Shown here: one piece after another, positions 17,412-25,953 of the stretch
How positions within the stretch are numbered: position 1 is the stretch's first letter
How the letters are laid out: each line of letters opens with the position of its first letter
Assembly (NCBI GenBank): GCA_022565805.1
Contig: JAIULZ010000004.1
Span: 1-64,000, forward strand
Direction: 5' to 3'
DNA: 64,000 nt
From: Balneolales bacterium
GTDB lineage: Bacteria; Bacteroidota; Rhodothermia; Balneolales; Cyclonatronaceae
Notes under the pieces: model-generated
Told to the model about the DNA's origin: nothing
Databases searched by the model: none
The model's input: the letters and a program-made list of their open reading frames with translations, nothing else
Translations under genes and position numbers: made by a program

Positions 17412-18890
17412 TTAAATTTTAAGGTAGGGCAGTAAACCATGCAGGCCGCCTTCGCGCCCCATGCCGCTCTCTTTGTAACCGCCAAAGGGCGAGGTCGGGT
17501 CGAACTTGTTGAAAGTATTCGCCCAAAGCACACCCGCATCAATACCTGATGTCATTCGGAAAATCTTGGAGCCTTTGTCTGTCCAGACACCGCCCGATAA
17601 TCCGTATGGCGTATTATTGGCTTTTTCCAGCACTTCATCCGGCGTGCGAAAAGTTTGTATAGTTAAGACGGGACCGAAAATTTCCTCCTGCACTACGCGA
17701 CTGGCCTGAGACACATTCTGTAGCAGCGTTGGGCGACAAAAGTATCCTTTTGAAGGTATCGAACAGGAAGACTGCGTGATAGCCGCGCCTTCGTTCAGCC
17801 CGATTTCGATGTATGAATTAATTCTGTCGAGCTGTTCTTTAGAGTTGATGGCACCGATATCTGTATTCTTGTCGAGTGGATCTCCAACAATGAGCGTTTC
17901 CAGTCTGTCGGTGAGCTTTTGGTGCACAGCATCTGCAACGCCTTCTTGCACAAACAATCGCGAACCAGCGCAGCAAACGTGACCCTGATTGAAGAAGATT
18001 CCGTTTACAATTCCTTCTACGGCTTGATCCAGCGGGGCGTCTTCGAAGATGATGTTTGCTGCTTTGCCACCCAGCTCAAGCGTAAGCTTTTTGCCGCTTC
18101 CGGCTATTGACCGCTGTATAAGCTTGCCGACAGCGGTAGAGCCGGTAAAGGCAATTTTGTTGATATCCTGGTGATTCACAATGGCAGCCCCGGTATCTCC
18201 GGCGCCAGTCACGAAATTTACAACGCCATCGGGCAGACCTGCTTCCTGCATTATTTCTGCAAGTTTAAGGCAGGTTAGCGGAGTTGTTTCTGCTGGTTTT
18301 AAAACCACCGTGTTTCCGGTGGCTAGAGCCGGGGCAATTTTCCATGCCGCCATTAGTAGCGGGAAATTCCAGGGGATAATTTGCCCTGCAACACCCAAAG
18401 GAGCAGGAGTTCTGCCAGGGAAGGCGTAATTAAGCTTGTCGGCCCAGCCGGCATAATAAAAGAAATGAGCTGCTGCCAGCGGCACGTCTACATCTCGGGA
18501 TTCCCGAATGGGTTTTCCGCCATCCATACTTTCGATAACGGCAAATTCACGCGCTCTTTCCTGAATCATGCGCGCGATTCTGTAGATATACCTTCCGCGC
18601 TCGGATGCCGGCATCTTAGACCATACTTTGTCGTAAGCTTTTCGGGCTGCTTTAACCGCAGCATCTACATCGGCCTTACTACCCACGGCTATATCGGCAA
18701 GTTTTTCTTCTGTAGCCGGGTTAATGGTTTCGAAATAGTTTCCCTCGGCCGGCTCAACGAATTTCCCGTTGATAAAGTGGCCGTATTTTTTCTTGAGGCT
18801 TATATGATCGGTGCTTTCCGGAGCAGGATCGTAGGCCCAGCCGGTTCCGAAATCCAGGGTATATCGCTTTTGTTGATCGGTAACATTCAT
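17412..18890 (-). CDS. Aldehyde dehydrogenase (NAD(P)+-dependent)
   Basis: A complete 492-residue aldehyde dehydrogenase that oxidises an aldehyde to its acid or thioester. The catalytic residues are present: Asn in IIPWNFPLL (about 174), Glu in LELGGKAANIIF (about 273) and Cys in NQGHVCCAGSR (about 307), along with the cofactor-binding FTGSTAVGKL. It lies 25 bp downstream of deoC and just upstream of a degenerate homologue. deoC releases acetaldehyde from deoxyribose 5-phosphate, so acetaldehyde is the likely substrate by context. Other substrates are possible. Confidence 0.93.
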   Translation of the reverse strand: MNVTDQQKRYTLDFGTGWAYDPAPESTDHISLKKKYGHFINGKFVEPAEGNYFETINPATEEKLADIAVGSKADVDAAVKAARKAYDKVWSKMPASERGRYIYRIARMIQERAREFAVIESMDGGKPIRESRDVDVPLAAAHFFYYAGWADKLNYAFPGRTPAPLGVAGQIIPWNFPLLMAAWKIAPALATGNTVVLKPAETTPLTCLKLAEIMQEAGLPDGVVNFVTGAGDTGAAIVNHQDINKIAFTGSTAVGKLIQRSIAGSGKKLTLELGGKAANIIFEDAPLDQAVEGIVNGIFFNQGHVCCAGSRLFVQEGVADAVHQKLTDRLETLIVGDPLDKNTDIGAINSKEQLDRINSYIEIGLNEGAAITQSSCSIPSKGYFCRPTLLQNVSQASRVVQEEIFGPVLTIQTFRTPDEVLEKANNTPYGLSGGVWTDKGSKIFRMTSGIDAGVLWANTFNKFDPTSPFGGYKESGMGREGGLHGLLPYLKI

Positions 18891-18914
18891 AAATCGTATG
18901 CTTAATCTTAGAAC

Positions 18915-19829
18915 TTAGTCTTTGGAAAAATAATCTGCAGATTGGTACACGCCGGTTTGTTGCTTAATAATTTGCATAAGCAGATCGTTGGCGAGCGAGC
19001 TTGCTCCGAAACGGAACATATCCGGGTTCATCCAGTCGTTGCCCAGTGTTTCGCGTACCATAACGAGATAGCGCAACGCTGTTTTGGAATCTCTGATGCC
19101 GCCGGCTGGTTTCATACCAATTTTGACTCCGGTTTTGTAGTAAAAATCCCGGATTGCCTCCAGCATAACAAGGGTTACAGGCTGTGTTGCGGCGGGAGAA
19201 ATTTTGCCGGTAGATGTTTTAATGAAATCGGCCCCGGCGTACATGGCAATGTCGCTGGCTTTACGCACATTGTCTAAAGTTTGAAGCTCGCCGGTTTCGA
19301 GAATAACCTTGAGGTGGGCAGGTCCGCAGGCTTCCTTAACAGCGGCAACTTCATCAAAAATATAGCTAAAATTACCTTTCAGAAACTCACCCCGAGAGAT
19401 TACCATATCAATTTCGTCGGCGCCTTCTTCAACACAATAGCGTACTTCTTCGAGCTTGGTTTTTAGTGGAGCCCAACCGCTCGGGAAAGAAGTAGCAACG
19501 CTCGCAACATTAATGCCGGAGCCTTTAAGCGTTTCTCTGGCAATTCTAACATAGGTTGGATACACGCATACAGCCGCAACCTTTGGGATATCCGCATCAG
19601 AAGAATAAGGCCGCATGGCTTTATGGCATAGCTGTTTTACTCTGCCCGGTGAATCGGAGCCCTCGAGGGTGGTAAGGTCTATCATTTGCATTGCGAGCTT
19701 AAGAGCAAACATCTTAGACTCTTTTTTTATGCTACGCGTATTAAGTTTGGCAACCCTTTCCTCAACGTTTACCTGATCTATAGGTACCGTTTTGGTGAAA
19801 TCGGGTATGTTTGAAATTTCCTTTTTCAT
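18915..19829 (-). CDS. deoC: Deoxyribose-phosphate aldolase
   Basis: Class I aldolase that cleaves 2-deoxyribose 5-phosphate into glyceraldehyde 3-phosphate and acetaldehyde in deoxynucleoside catabolism. The 304-residue protein is a TIM barrel of the longer DeoC type. It has VAAVCVYPTYV, EIDMVISRGEFL, the Schiff-base Lys in ADFIKTSTGKISPAA (about 207), and the second key Lys in KIGMKPAGGIRDS (about 244). It is the first gene of a three-gene minus-strand operon with two aldehyde dehydrogenase genes, with gaps of about 25 bp. The start is ATG. Confidence 0.96.
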   Translation of the reverse strand: MKKEISNIPDFTKTVPIDQVNVEERVAKLNTRSIKKESKMFALKLAMQMIDLTTLEGSDSPGRVKQLCHKAMRPYSSDADIPKVAAVCVYPTYVRIARETLKGSGINVASVATSFPSGWAPLKTKLEEVRYCVEEGADEIDMVISRGEFLKGNFSYIFDEVAAVKEACGPAHLKVILETGELQTLDNVRKASDIAMYAGADFIKTSTGKISPAATQPVTLVMLEAIRDFYYKTGVKIGMKPAGGIRDSKTALRYLVMVRETLGNDWMNPDMFRFGASSLANDLLMQIIKQQTGVYQSADYFSKD

Positions 19830-20463
19830 GTAAATTATTCGTGGTTATTCTTCTGGAGAAGTTTACGGTTGTATACAACAACCGAAATAAAACTACACTA
19901 TTTCTAATGATTATGCCGGCACCGGGTATTAACCTTTTTAAGGCAACCCTGTTGGCTAATTTAGCGTTTAGCCTGCAGCAGTCGAATCTTTTGGCTCAGA
20001 CGCAAAAAATGTGAGCCATTAAATGCTTTGGAATTATTGGAATTTACTTGGCTTGCTATAACCGCATATATTTTAAGATAAAGCAGAAGACGGCAATAGA
20101 GTGGTTTTGCAAAGTCTTTTTTGCAAGCATTATTACTGTAGTAACTTAGTCGAAACCCGGAGTCTTTACAAATATACTGATCGCAACCTAAAATTTCTGA
20201 AAACATAAAAAGCGACACTAAGCGCAAAATAAACGGATGGTCGAGGCTTTATGAATTAGTGAAAACCACAATTAAACCATCCTGAAGCCATAATACTACA
20301 TGCATAAATAATCTGGCAAGATTGCAATAGAAAAAATCTATCCGGTTTTTTTCTAAGTGGGGTAATATATGGATACTCCGGAAAATGATTGCTACTGTTT
20401 TGCATCGTTTATCAGAACCCGATCCCAGGAATATTTCAGGTTCTTGATTTACGTTTGAAAGTA
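19830..20463. other. Intergenic region between glycosyltransferase and deoC
   Basis: 634 bp without a supported gene. Both flanking genes are on the minus strand, so it should hold the deoC promoter. On the minus strand at about 20119-20085 the sequence AAGACTTTGCAAAACCACTC continues as TATTGCCGTCTTCT, a good match to the 5' part of the 142-bp repeat family. The element's other end is unclear, at about 19984. Confidence 0.45.
19984..20119 (-). repeat. Degenerate copy of the MITE-like element
   Basis: Read on the minus strand, the first 35 bases closely match the element's 5' part (GACTTTGC-AAACCACTC-TTGCC-GTCTTCT). The interior and the far terminus (near CAAAAGATTC) are poorly conserved, so the boundary is approximate. 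Confidence 0.3.
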
Positions 20464-21513
20464 TTATTGCTGGTTATCGCTGGTCTTCTGCTTTAACACA
20501 TAATGATTGAAAAAAATACTAAAAGGATTTGGTTTAACCGCAAGCATATTCTCATCCGATTTATTCTTGTTTGTTTTGGTATCCTGCAGTTTGTTCAATA
20601 ATTCACCACGAATTTTAAGCCAATACGGCAATTCTTTATAAAATGCTGTGTAGGCACGGGGGACCGACCATGCTGTTTTTCGGTCATTATCGATTAGTAA
20701 CTTAATGAATGCAAGAAAATCCAGGAACACACGTACCATTAGCACCGGAAAAAGTGCGCTTTGCTTTACGTTTTTGGCAAGCATAGCCAGGTTATTGCGA
20801 AAATTGTAGAATGTTTTCCGTGGATCGGTATAGGAGAGGGATCCGCCACCGAGATGATATACTATTGCTTTGGGCATAACGCGAATTTTCCAACCCATTC
20901 GCTGAAAGCGCCAGCATAAATCGATTTCTTCCATATGAAAACCAAAGGATTCATCGAATCCATTGGCCTTTTTGAAAACTTCGGAACGAACGCAGAAAGC
21001 TGCACCTGATGCCCAGAAAATTTCTTTATCGCTATCGTCGTACTGCCCTCGATCTATTTCGGTAGTATCTGCAATTCGTCCGTAACACCATGGGTAGCCT
21101 AATTTGTCTATCATTCCTCCGGCGGCTCCGGCATAGTCGAAGCGCACAGGCGAGAGTTCCGACAGCATTTTTGGTTGCATTGCCGCTGTATCGGGATAGC
21201 GTGCAAAACCGTCGGTAATATGTTTCAGCCATTCTGAATGTACGCGTACATCGTTGTTCAAGAAAACCAGAATGTCGCCATCAGCATGAAGTGCTGCTCT
21301 GTTATTCCCACCGCAATAACCGTAATTTTGATCGAGCTGCACCACTTTTACCATCGGGAAGGTCTGATGCACCCATTCTGCCGAACCGTCTTCTGAGGCG
21401 TTGTCTGCTACAATGAAATCAACATTCTTATACTCTGTTTCCAGAAGTGCGGGCAAATAGCGTTGCAAAAGTTTTTTGCCGTTCCAGTTGAGTACGATTA
21501 CAGATACTTTCAA
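20464..21513 (-). CDS. GT2-family glycosyltransferase
   Basis: A GT-A fold family 2 glycosyltransferase of about 349 residues (rhamnosyltransferase-like). It has KVSVIVLNWNGKKLLQ at the N-terminus, FIVADNASEDGS, the DxD-like FLNNDVRVHSEW, and FGFHMEEIDLCWRFQRMGWK (ED-type catalytic region). A C-terminal stretch, LFPVLMVRVFLDFLAFIKLL, may be a membrane-interacting helix. I place the start at TTG 21513 because the family begins at this strand; an ATG at 21642 would add 43 residues unlike the family. It is isolated, with no polysaccharide cluster around it, so the product is unknown. Confidence 0.83.
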   Translation of the reverse strand: MKVSVIVLNWNGKKLLQRYLPALLETEYKNVDFIVADNASEDGSAEWVHQTFPMVKVVQLDQNYGYCGGNNRAALHADGDILVFLNNDVRVHSEWLKHITDGFARYPDTAAMQPKMLSELSPVRFDYAGAAGGMIDKLGYPWCYGRIADTTEIDRGQYDDSDKEIFWASGAAFCVRSEVFKKANGFDESFGFHMEEIDLCWRFQRMGWKIRVMPKAIVYHLGGGSLSYTDPRKTFYNFRNNLAMLAKNVKQSALFPVLMVRVFLDFLAFIKLLIDNDRKTAWSVPRAYTAFYKELPYWLKIRGELLNKLQDTKTNKNKSDENMLAVKPNPFSIFFNHYVLKQKTSDNQQ

Positions 21514-21900
21514 CACTTTGATTTTAAATAGTATGATAGCGCGTAAAGCCGGAAATAGTGCCACGAATTTAATCGGTTGAATTGGTTTTAAATTCAACCG
21601 GGCAGCAGTAGAGTGCAAAATAAAAGGTTTTAAAGCCTTCAACTAATCAAATTAGAATAAATGATGTTTTCTTTTTTTGAGTTCATTATAATACAGGCTA
21701 GAAAGCGAAGAACATTATGCCACATTTTGGCATATTTTAGATGCAGGAACTACTACAGGTAATATTTCAAGATATCATTATGTCAAAAAAATCGGCACAA
21801 ACAGGAAGTGTGTTCTTTAGCTATTATGTATAGCTATGTTTACCAGCATGCTTAAATAATTGAATTGCCAGATTTTGATAGCTTAGTTTAAATTTATCGT
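21514..21900. other. Divergent intergenic region
   Basis: About 390 bp of AT-rich DNA between the divergent GT2 and phosphodiesterase genes. It should carry promoters in both directions, but I could not pick out convincing motifs, hairpins or repeats. Confidence 0.4.
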
Positions 21901-22395
21901 ATGAAAATTGGGTTAATCTCAGACACTCACTCTTACCTTGATCCGCAGGTTAAGGAATATTTTAAGGACTGTGATGAAATTTGGCATGCTGGAGATTTTG
22001 GCACCATTTCTGTCGCTGAAGAACTACGCGAAATTGCGCCACTTCGCGGCGTTTTTGGTAATATAGATGGTCGTGATATACGTAATGAATTTCCTCATGA
22101 TATAAGATTTACGGTCGAAGGTGTAGATTTCTTTATGACGCATATTGGAGGCAGCCCGGGTCGCTACGCAATTCCAGTGCGAAGCTTAATTAGCCAAAAT
22201 ACACCCGACGTTTTCATTTGCGGACACAGCCATATTTTGAAAATTGCGAGAGACAGAGAGTTGAATAAAATGCTTTATATGAATCCCGGCGCCGCCGGCA
22301 GGCACGGATTTCAGGTCGATCGCACTATAGTACGTTTTAATGTTGAGTCAGGAAAACTGTCGGATGTTGAGGTTATTATTCTGGGCTCAAGATGA
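21901..22395 (+). CDS. YfcE/MJ0936-type metallophosphoesterase
   Basis: A 164-residue calcineurin-like phosphodiesterase. The metal ligands are in order: D and H in LISDTHSY (8-10), D in WHAGDFG (about 33), N in FGNIDGRD (about 54), H in MTHIGGSPG (about 80) and the GHSH motif (about 104-107). MNPGAAGRHGFQ follows, as in this family. Such enzymes hydrolyse phosphodiesters in vitro; the cellular substrate is not known. ATG start; 213 bp downstream is a 2-hydroxyacid dehydrogenase. Confidence 0.9.
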   Translation: MKIGLISDTHSYLDPQVKEYFKDCDEIWHAGDFGTISVAEELREIAPLRGVFGNIDGRDIRNEFPHDIRFTVEGVDFFMTHIGGSPGRYAIPVRSLISQNTPDVFICGHSHILKIARDRELNKMLYMNPGAAGRHGFQVDRTIVRFNVESGKLSDVEVIILGSR

Positions 22396-22564
22396 GCTTT
22401 TTTTCTGTTCATTCATTTGATTATTTGCAGTGTAACAGAACTAAATGCTACCGAGTCAGCAGTATCTTAAAACAACCTAAAAGCCTATTCAAACATAGCT
22501 CGAAGCACTCTTTTCTTCTCAATTTTTTGAAAATATTGAAATCAACCCACAATAAGCTCTACTT

Positions 22565-22603
22565 CTGATACCTGATACCTGATACCTGATACCTGATACC
22601 TGA
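22565..22603. repeat. Tandem heptanucleotide repeat (CTGATAC)5
   Basis: Five perfect CTGATAC units followed by CTGA, ending 5 bp before the ATG of the 2-hydroxyacid dehydrogenase. It therefore occupies the ribosome-binding and spacer region. A change in unit number would alter leader length and possibly expression. Confidence 0.95.
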
Positions 22604-22608
22604 ATATT

Positions 22609-23607
22609 ATGAAAATCACCGTTTTTGATGCCCTCAAATTTGAAAAAAAATATCTGCTTGAAGCAAATAAAGACAGGCATGAAATTAGTTTTATTGAAAC
22701 ACAGCTTACCCGTGAAACAGCAAGACTGGCTGAAGGTGCAGATGCCGTAATTATTTTTGTGAATGATGATGCAGGTGCCGAAGTACTTGAAATGCTGCAT
22801 TCAATGAACATTCGGTATCTGGCTTTAAGAATGGCGGGCTTTAATAATGTAGACCTCGAAAAAGCCGAAGAGCTTGGTATTAAGGTTGCAAATGTGCCGG
22901 AGTATTCTCCTCACGCGGTTGCTGAGCATACGGTTGCGCTTATGCTGGCACTAAACCGCAAGCTAATGCGCGCTCATAACCGCATTCGGGATTTGAATTT
23001 TTCTCTCGACGGCCTCATTGGTTTCGATATGCATGGTAAAACAGCAGGGGTGGCCGGAACAGGAAAAATCGGTGCCGAAGTAGCGAAAATTCTGCATGGA
23101 TTTGGCTGTAAAGTACTGTGCTACGATATTAAAGAAAACGAAGGGCTTATTAATGCCATACAGCCAGAGTATGTATCCTTAGAAGATCTTTTTTCAAACT
23201 CAGATATCATCACCCTGCATACTCCTTTGAATAAGTATACCCATTATATGGTTAATGAGGAAACTATCTCTATGATGAAGGATGGCGTAATGCTTATAAA
23301 TACTTCCCGAGGTGGATTAGTCGATACGAATGCGGTAATCGACGGACTCAAGCAAGGAAAAATTGGCTATCTCGGTCTGGATGTGTATGAAGAGGAAGAA
23401 GGCTTGTTTTTCCACGACCACTCTGAAGACATTCTGCAGGATGATACGCTTGCTCGGCTTTTTAGCTTTCAGAACGTAATGGTAACGAGTCATCAGGCTT
23501 TTCTTACGGATACTGCTCTAAAAAATATTTCCGAAACAACTTTCGAAAATCTAAACTGCTGGGCCGATGGCAAGGATTCGCCAAATGAGATTAAGGTGAG
23601 CAAATAA
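22609..23607 (+). CDS. D-2-hydroxyacid dehydrogenase (D-lactate dehydrogenase-like)
   Basis: A 332-residue NAD-dependent D-2-hydroxyacid dehydrogenase, closest in pattern to fermentative LdhA (pyruvate to D-lactate). It has the NAD-binding VAGTGKIGAEVAKIL around 143-157, catalytic Arg in NTSRGGLVD (about 234), Glu (about 262) in the VYEEEEG segment, and His in VTSHQAFLT (about 294). The N-terminal domain carries AEHTVALMLALNRK. The ATG follows the heptad tandem repeat directly, so ordinary Shine-Dalgarno initiation is unlikely. Substrate assignment is by family resemblance. Confidence 0.92.
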   Translation: MKITVFDALKFEKKYLLEANKDRHEISFIETQLTRETARLAEGADAVIIFVNDDAGAEVLEMLHSMNIRYLALRMAGFNNVDLEKAEELGIKVANVPEYSPHAVAEHTVALMLALNRKLMRAHNRIRDLNFSLDGLIGFDMHGKTAGVAGTGKIGAEVAKILHGFGCKVLCYDIKENEGLINAIQPEYVSLEDLFSNSDIITLHTPLNKYTHYMVNEETISMMKDGVMLINTSRGGLVDTNAVIDGLKQGKIGYLGLDVYEEEEGLFFHDHSEDILQDDTLARLFSFQNVMVTSHQAFLTDTALKNISETTFENLNCWADGKDSPNEIKVSK

Positions 23608-23641
23608 AAGATTTTGCAGAAGTACGAAGCGTTATGCTTTG

Positions 23642-23962
23642 TTAATTCGCCTGGGATAACTTTTCAGTGATGTACTCATTCAGGCTCTTTCCTTCAATCT
23701 TTGCCAGACTATATACTTTGCGATGAATCTCAGCTGGAAGTCGAAGCATTAATCGACCTGAGAATGGTTTGTCCGGCTCCTCATTCCGCTCTCGGCAGAA
23801 ATCCAGGTAATCATCTATAGAATCGCAAAAGGCTTTTTCCAATTCGTCTACACTTTTCCCTTGAAATGTAATTACATCGCGCAAATCAATAACCTCGCCA
23901 TGAAAAAGACCGGCCTCTTCATCAAGTTCAACTTTTCCATGATATCCTTTATATTTTAACAT
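23642..23962 (-). CDS. hicB: HicB-family antitoxin, apparently orphan
   Basis: A 106-residue HicB-type protein. The partial RNase-H-like N-terminal domain has YKGYHGKVELDEEAGLFHGEV and ITFQGKSVDELEKAF. The C-terminal ribbon-helix-helix DNA-binding part is GRLMLRLPAEIHRKVYSLA and GKSLNEYI. HicB normally neutralises and represses hicA in a type II toxin-antitoxin pair. Here the sequence 5 bp upstream encodes only the last 32 codons of a HicA-like toxin, so it seems to be left without a working partner. It may persist as a regulator. ATG start. Confidence 0.9.
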   Translation of the reverse strand: MLKYKGYHGKVELDEEAGLFHGEVIDLRDVITFQGKSVDELEKAFCDSIDDYLDFCRERNEEPDKPFSGRLMLRLPAEIHRKVYSLAKIEGKSLNEYITEKLSQAN

Positions 23963-23967
23963 AACTA

Positions 23968-24066
23968 CTATATTTGAGATGGTTTAATTCCAGCTTCTTT
24001 TAAAAATCGTCGAACAGACTTAAGTGCTCCTTTGTCTGTTTCCTTTTGAGGATGGGGGTATCGGTA
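23968..24066 (-). pseudogene. hicA: hicA remnant (C-terminal fragment)
   Basis: The minus strand reads YRYPHPQKETDKGALKSV followed by RRFLKEAGIKPSQI and a TAG, ending 5 bp before the hicB ATG. This is the C-terminal end of HicA (P-HP-KE--KG-L--I-K-AGI). In frame directly before it stands the TAA that ends the 24067 gene. The toxin's start, N-terminal half and the glycine/catalytic-histidine region are missing. It is too short for a functional toxin. Confidence 0.75.
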
Positions 24067-24654
24067 TTATCGCGAAGATGAGGGCGCAACGGCAATTCGC
24101 AGGCCACGCGAAAGGTCCAGGATAAACCGGCGATCCCGGCTTATGATCATTTCAATAAGGCCGCTACTTTGGAAGTCGAAGCTGATGCTGCGGTCGATTA
24201 CGCGTCTGGTAGTACCATCTGTAAGAGAGAGCGTTCTATTTTCCGGATCGGCATACACCAACGCTACCCGAAAGCCTTGCTGTCTTGCGCGACGGGATTC
24301 GCCCCGAATGAGCGTTACGGGGACTTGTTCGCCATTGGCATACAACATACCTGCCATCGTTGTTCTATTTGCGCGTCCGGCCGCGCCATCGGCAGTATTA
24401 CCAGTTGATGGTAGGTCCCCATTTTGGTGCAGAATTACCACTGCAGAGCCTTTAAACTCCATATCCCGGTTATTCATGAGCCGCCACTGTATATCATCAT
24501 TCATGGTTAGAATTCCGTTTTCGATTACAGAGTCTTCATCATACAGATACTGAACATCGGGAAGGTTTACATCCTCTTTGGCTAAGGCTGAATTGGTAAT
24601 AAAAAAGACGCCTAAAAGAAGAAAAGAAATCCGAAAATAAGCAGAAGCAGACAT
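24067..24654 (-). CDS. Exported protein of unknown function
   Basis: A protein of about 195 residues, not recognised. The start at 24654 (MSASAYFRISFLLLGVFF) gives a clear signal peptide ending near ANSALAKED-like residues; an upstream ATG at 24696 would add 14 residues. The mature part is rich in beta strands and polar residues, with paired Arg patches (GESRRARQQGFRVALV, DRRFILDLSRGLRIAV). Its stop codon abuts and is in frame with the hicA remnant. Likely periplasmic. Confidence 0.6.
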   Translation of the reverse strand: MSASAYFRISFLLLGVFFITNSALAKEDVNLPDVQYLYDEDSVIENGILTMNDDIQWRLMNNRDMEFKGSAVVILHQNGDLPSTGNTADGAAGRANRTTMAGMLYANGEQVPVTLIRGESRRARQQGFRVALVYADPENRTLSLTDGTTRRVIDRSISFDFQSSGLIEMIISRDRRFILDLSRGLRIAVAPSSSR

Positions 24655-24864
24655 TACAGTTCGATTATAAAATGAAATTGAAGGGTTATTATCCATGAAA
24701 GCTCTTCTGTTTTGATGGGAAAAGAGGCTTTATTTATTTTTTATATATTGATTCACTTAAACATATTACTAACGCTCTTTCAAGCGCTGGCGTATTTTTC
24801 ATGACTGATTTGTTTGTGAAATAAAACTGATAGCCTTCACTCTTTCTTCATCAATATCTGCAGT

Positions 24865-25587
24865 TTAAAACGCGTCTGCGGCATCGGCTGTGCGCCTGGA
24901 TAAATACAATTTTGCTGAAAATGATTCGGCAAGGGATTCCGGTTCGGGCAATAATAATGGAAATTCGGGATTTGGCTGTGTAGAAACCAGCCAGCCGAAA
25001 AGTCCACCGCCATATTCTTTTTTATTGAGTTTGCCACAAAGTGCGCGGATATGTTCATCGTCTCGGGGTATATGCTCCGGTTTTCTGTAAATGAAGCCAT
25101 AAATGACCGCACTTTCGGTATAGAAATCTGGATTTGAGCCTGCCGATTGACTTTGTAAGGACGAAATGCCTTCAATGTCCGCATTGCTAAGTTTTAGCTC
25201 AAGACCGAGCGGCAAATCGTCGCGAAAATCGGAGGTCTTTATAGTCGCTATTTGAAGTATGTCTTGCAGAATAGCAGATAAAAACATTTTTTTGCTCCTA
25301 TCAGATTTTCCTGAAATTTGAAGAACGGGCTCACCTGAAACTCCTGATCCAAAACAATTCATTCCGTTTTTGCGAGGTGAATCTGTGCTCATACTAACCA
25401 AAGAAGCCGGAAGCAGGCCGGGAGTGTCTGCATCATCGCTCAGGAAAAATTGCAGTTTGTCTGTTTTCAAAAACGATTCGCAGTAATCAGGAGAAATAAA
25501 CAAAGAATTAGCCGCGTCATTTATCTGGCAGAGATAGGAGTTCTTTTCAATCTTTACGTATTCGGTAGTCGGCTTAATGTTGTTCAA
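24865..25587 (-). CDS. Hypothetical protein, 240 residues
   Basis: Not recognised. It starts MNNIKPTTEYVKIEKNSYLC, with no signal peptide or membrane segment. It is Ser- and Leu-rich, with a central LGLELKLSNADIEGISSLQS and a late GGGLFGWLVSTQP segment. An alternative reading frame overlaps its 3' part but has poorer composition. It lies alone upstream of dnaE on the opposite strand. The call rests on length and composition only. Confidence 0.5.
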   Translation of the reverse strand: MNNIKPTTEYVKIEKNSYLCQINDAANSLFISPDYCESFLKTDKLQFFLSDDADTPGLLPASLVSMSTDSPRKNGMNCFGSGVSGEPVLQISGKSDRSKKMFLSAILQDILQIATIKTSDFRDDLPLGLELKLSNADIEGISSLQSQSAGSNPDFYTESAVIYGFIYRKPEHIPRDDEHIRALCGKLNKKEYGGGLFGWLVSTQPNPEFPLLLPEPESLAESFSAKLYLSRRTADAADAF

Positions 25588-25953
25588 AACGGTATTTTTA
25601 GTGAGATGATTTTATTTCACGAAATTGAGATAAGTATTCTGATACCATATTACTACAAAATAATGAAGAATTCAGCTTGTTGCTATGGTTTTGAAGCTGT
25701 GATTTGGGGATAGTGAATGCGGCGGAGCGTGTTAATTTGTTAGACAAACTTCAATCAGTTTTGGTCGATTATTTCAAACTTTAAAGATAAAAGGGTATCA
25801 GATTTCTTAGTTTAGCGATATAAAAAAGAAGCATAATTATTAGCGAATAAAAATAGTCAATTGAGCGCTGTTGTAGCCATGAGTTCGTGTTTTGGGGTTA
25901 AAGGAAGCAGCCATTATCCTATCGTATTTTAAAAGCAGAGTGTTTTAAAAACC
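25588..25953. other. Divergent intergenic region upstream of dnaE
   Basis: 366 bp, AT-rich, expected to contain the dnaE promoter and that of the divergent hypothetical gene. I see no strong hairpin, repeat or recognisable promoter motif. Confidence 0.4.

Noticed and set aside
17387-17542. N-terminal extension of the short aldehyde dehydrogenase
   Set aside because: It overlaps the intact aldehyde dehydrogenase gene and does not resemble the family; the ATG at 17386 is better.
22565-22603. CRISPR-like repeat
   Set aside because: Units are 7 bp with no spacers, so it is a simple tandem repeat.
24837-25184. 115-codon minus-strand frame overlapping the 240-residue hypothetical gene
   Set aside because: Poorer composition and shorter than the frame at 24865-25587; treated as a shadow.
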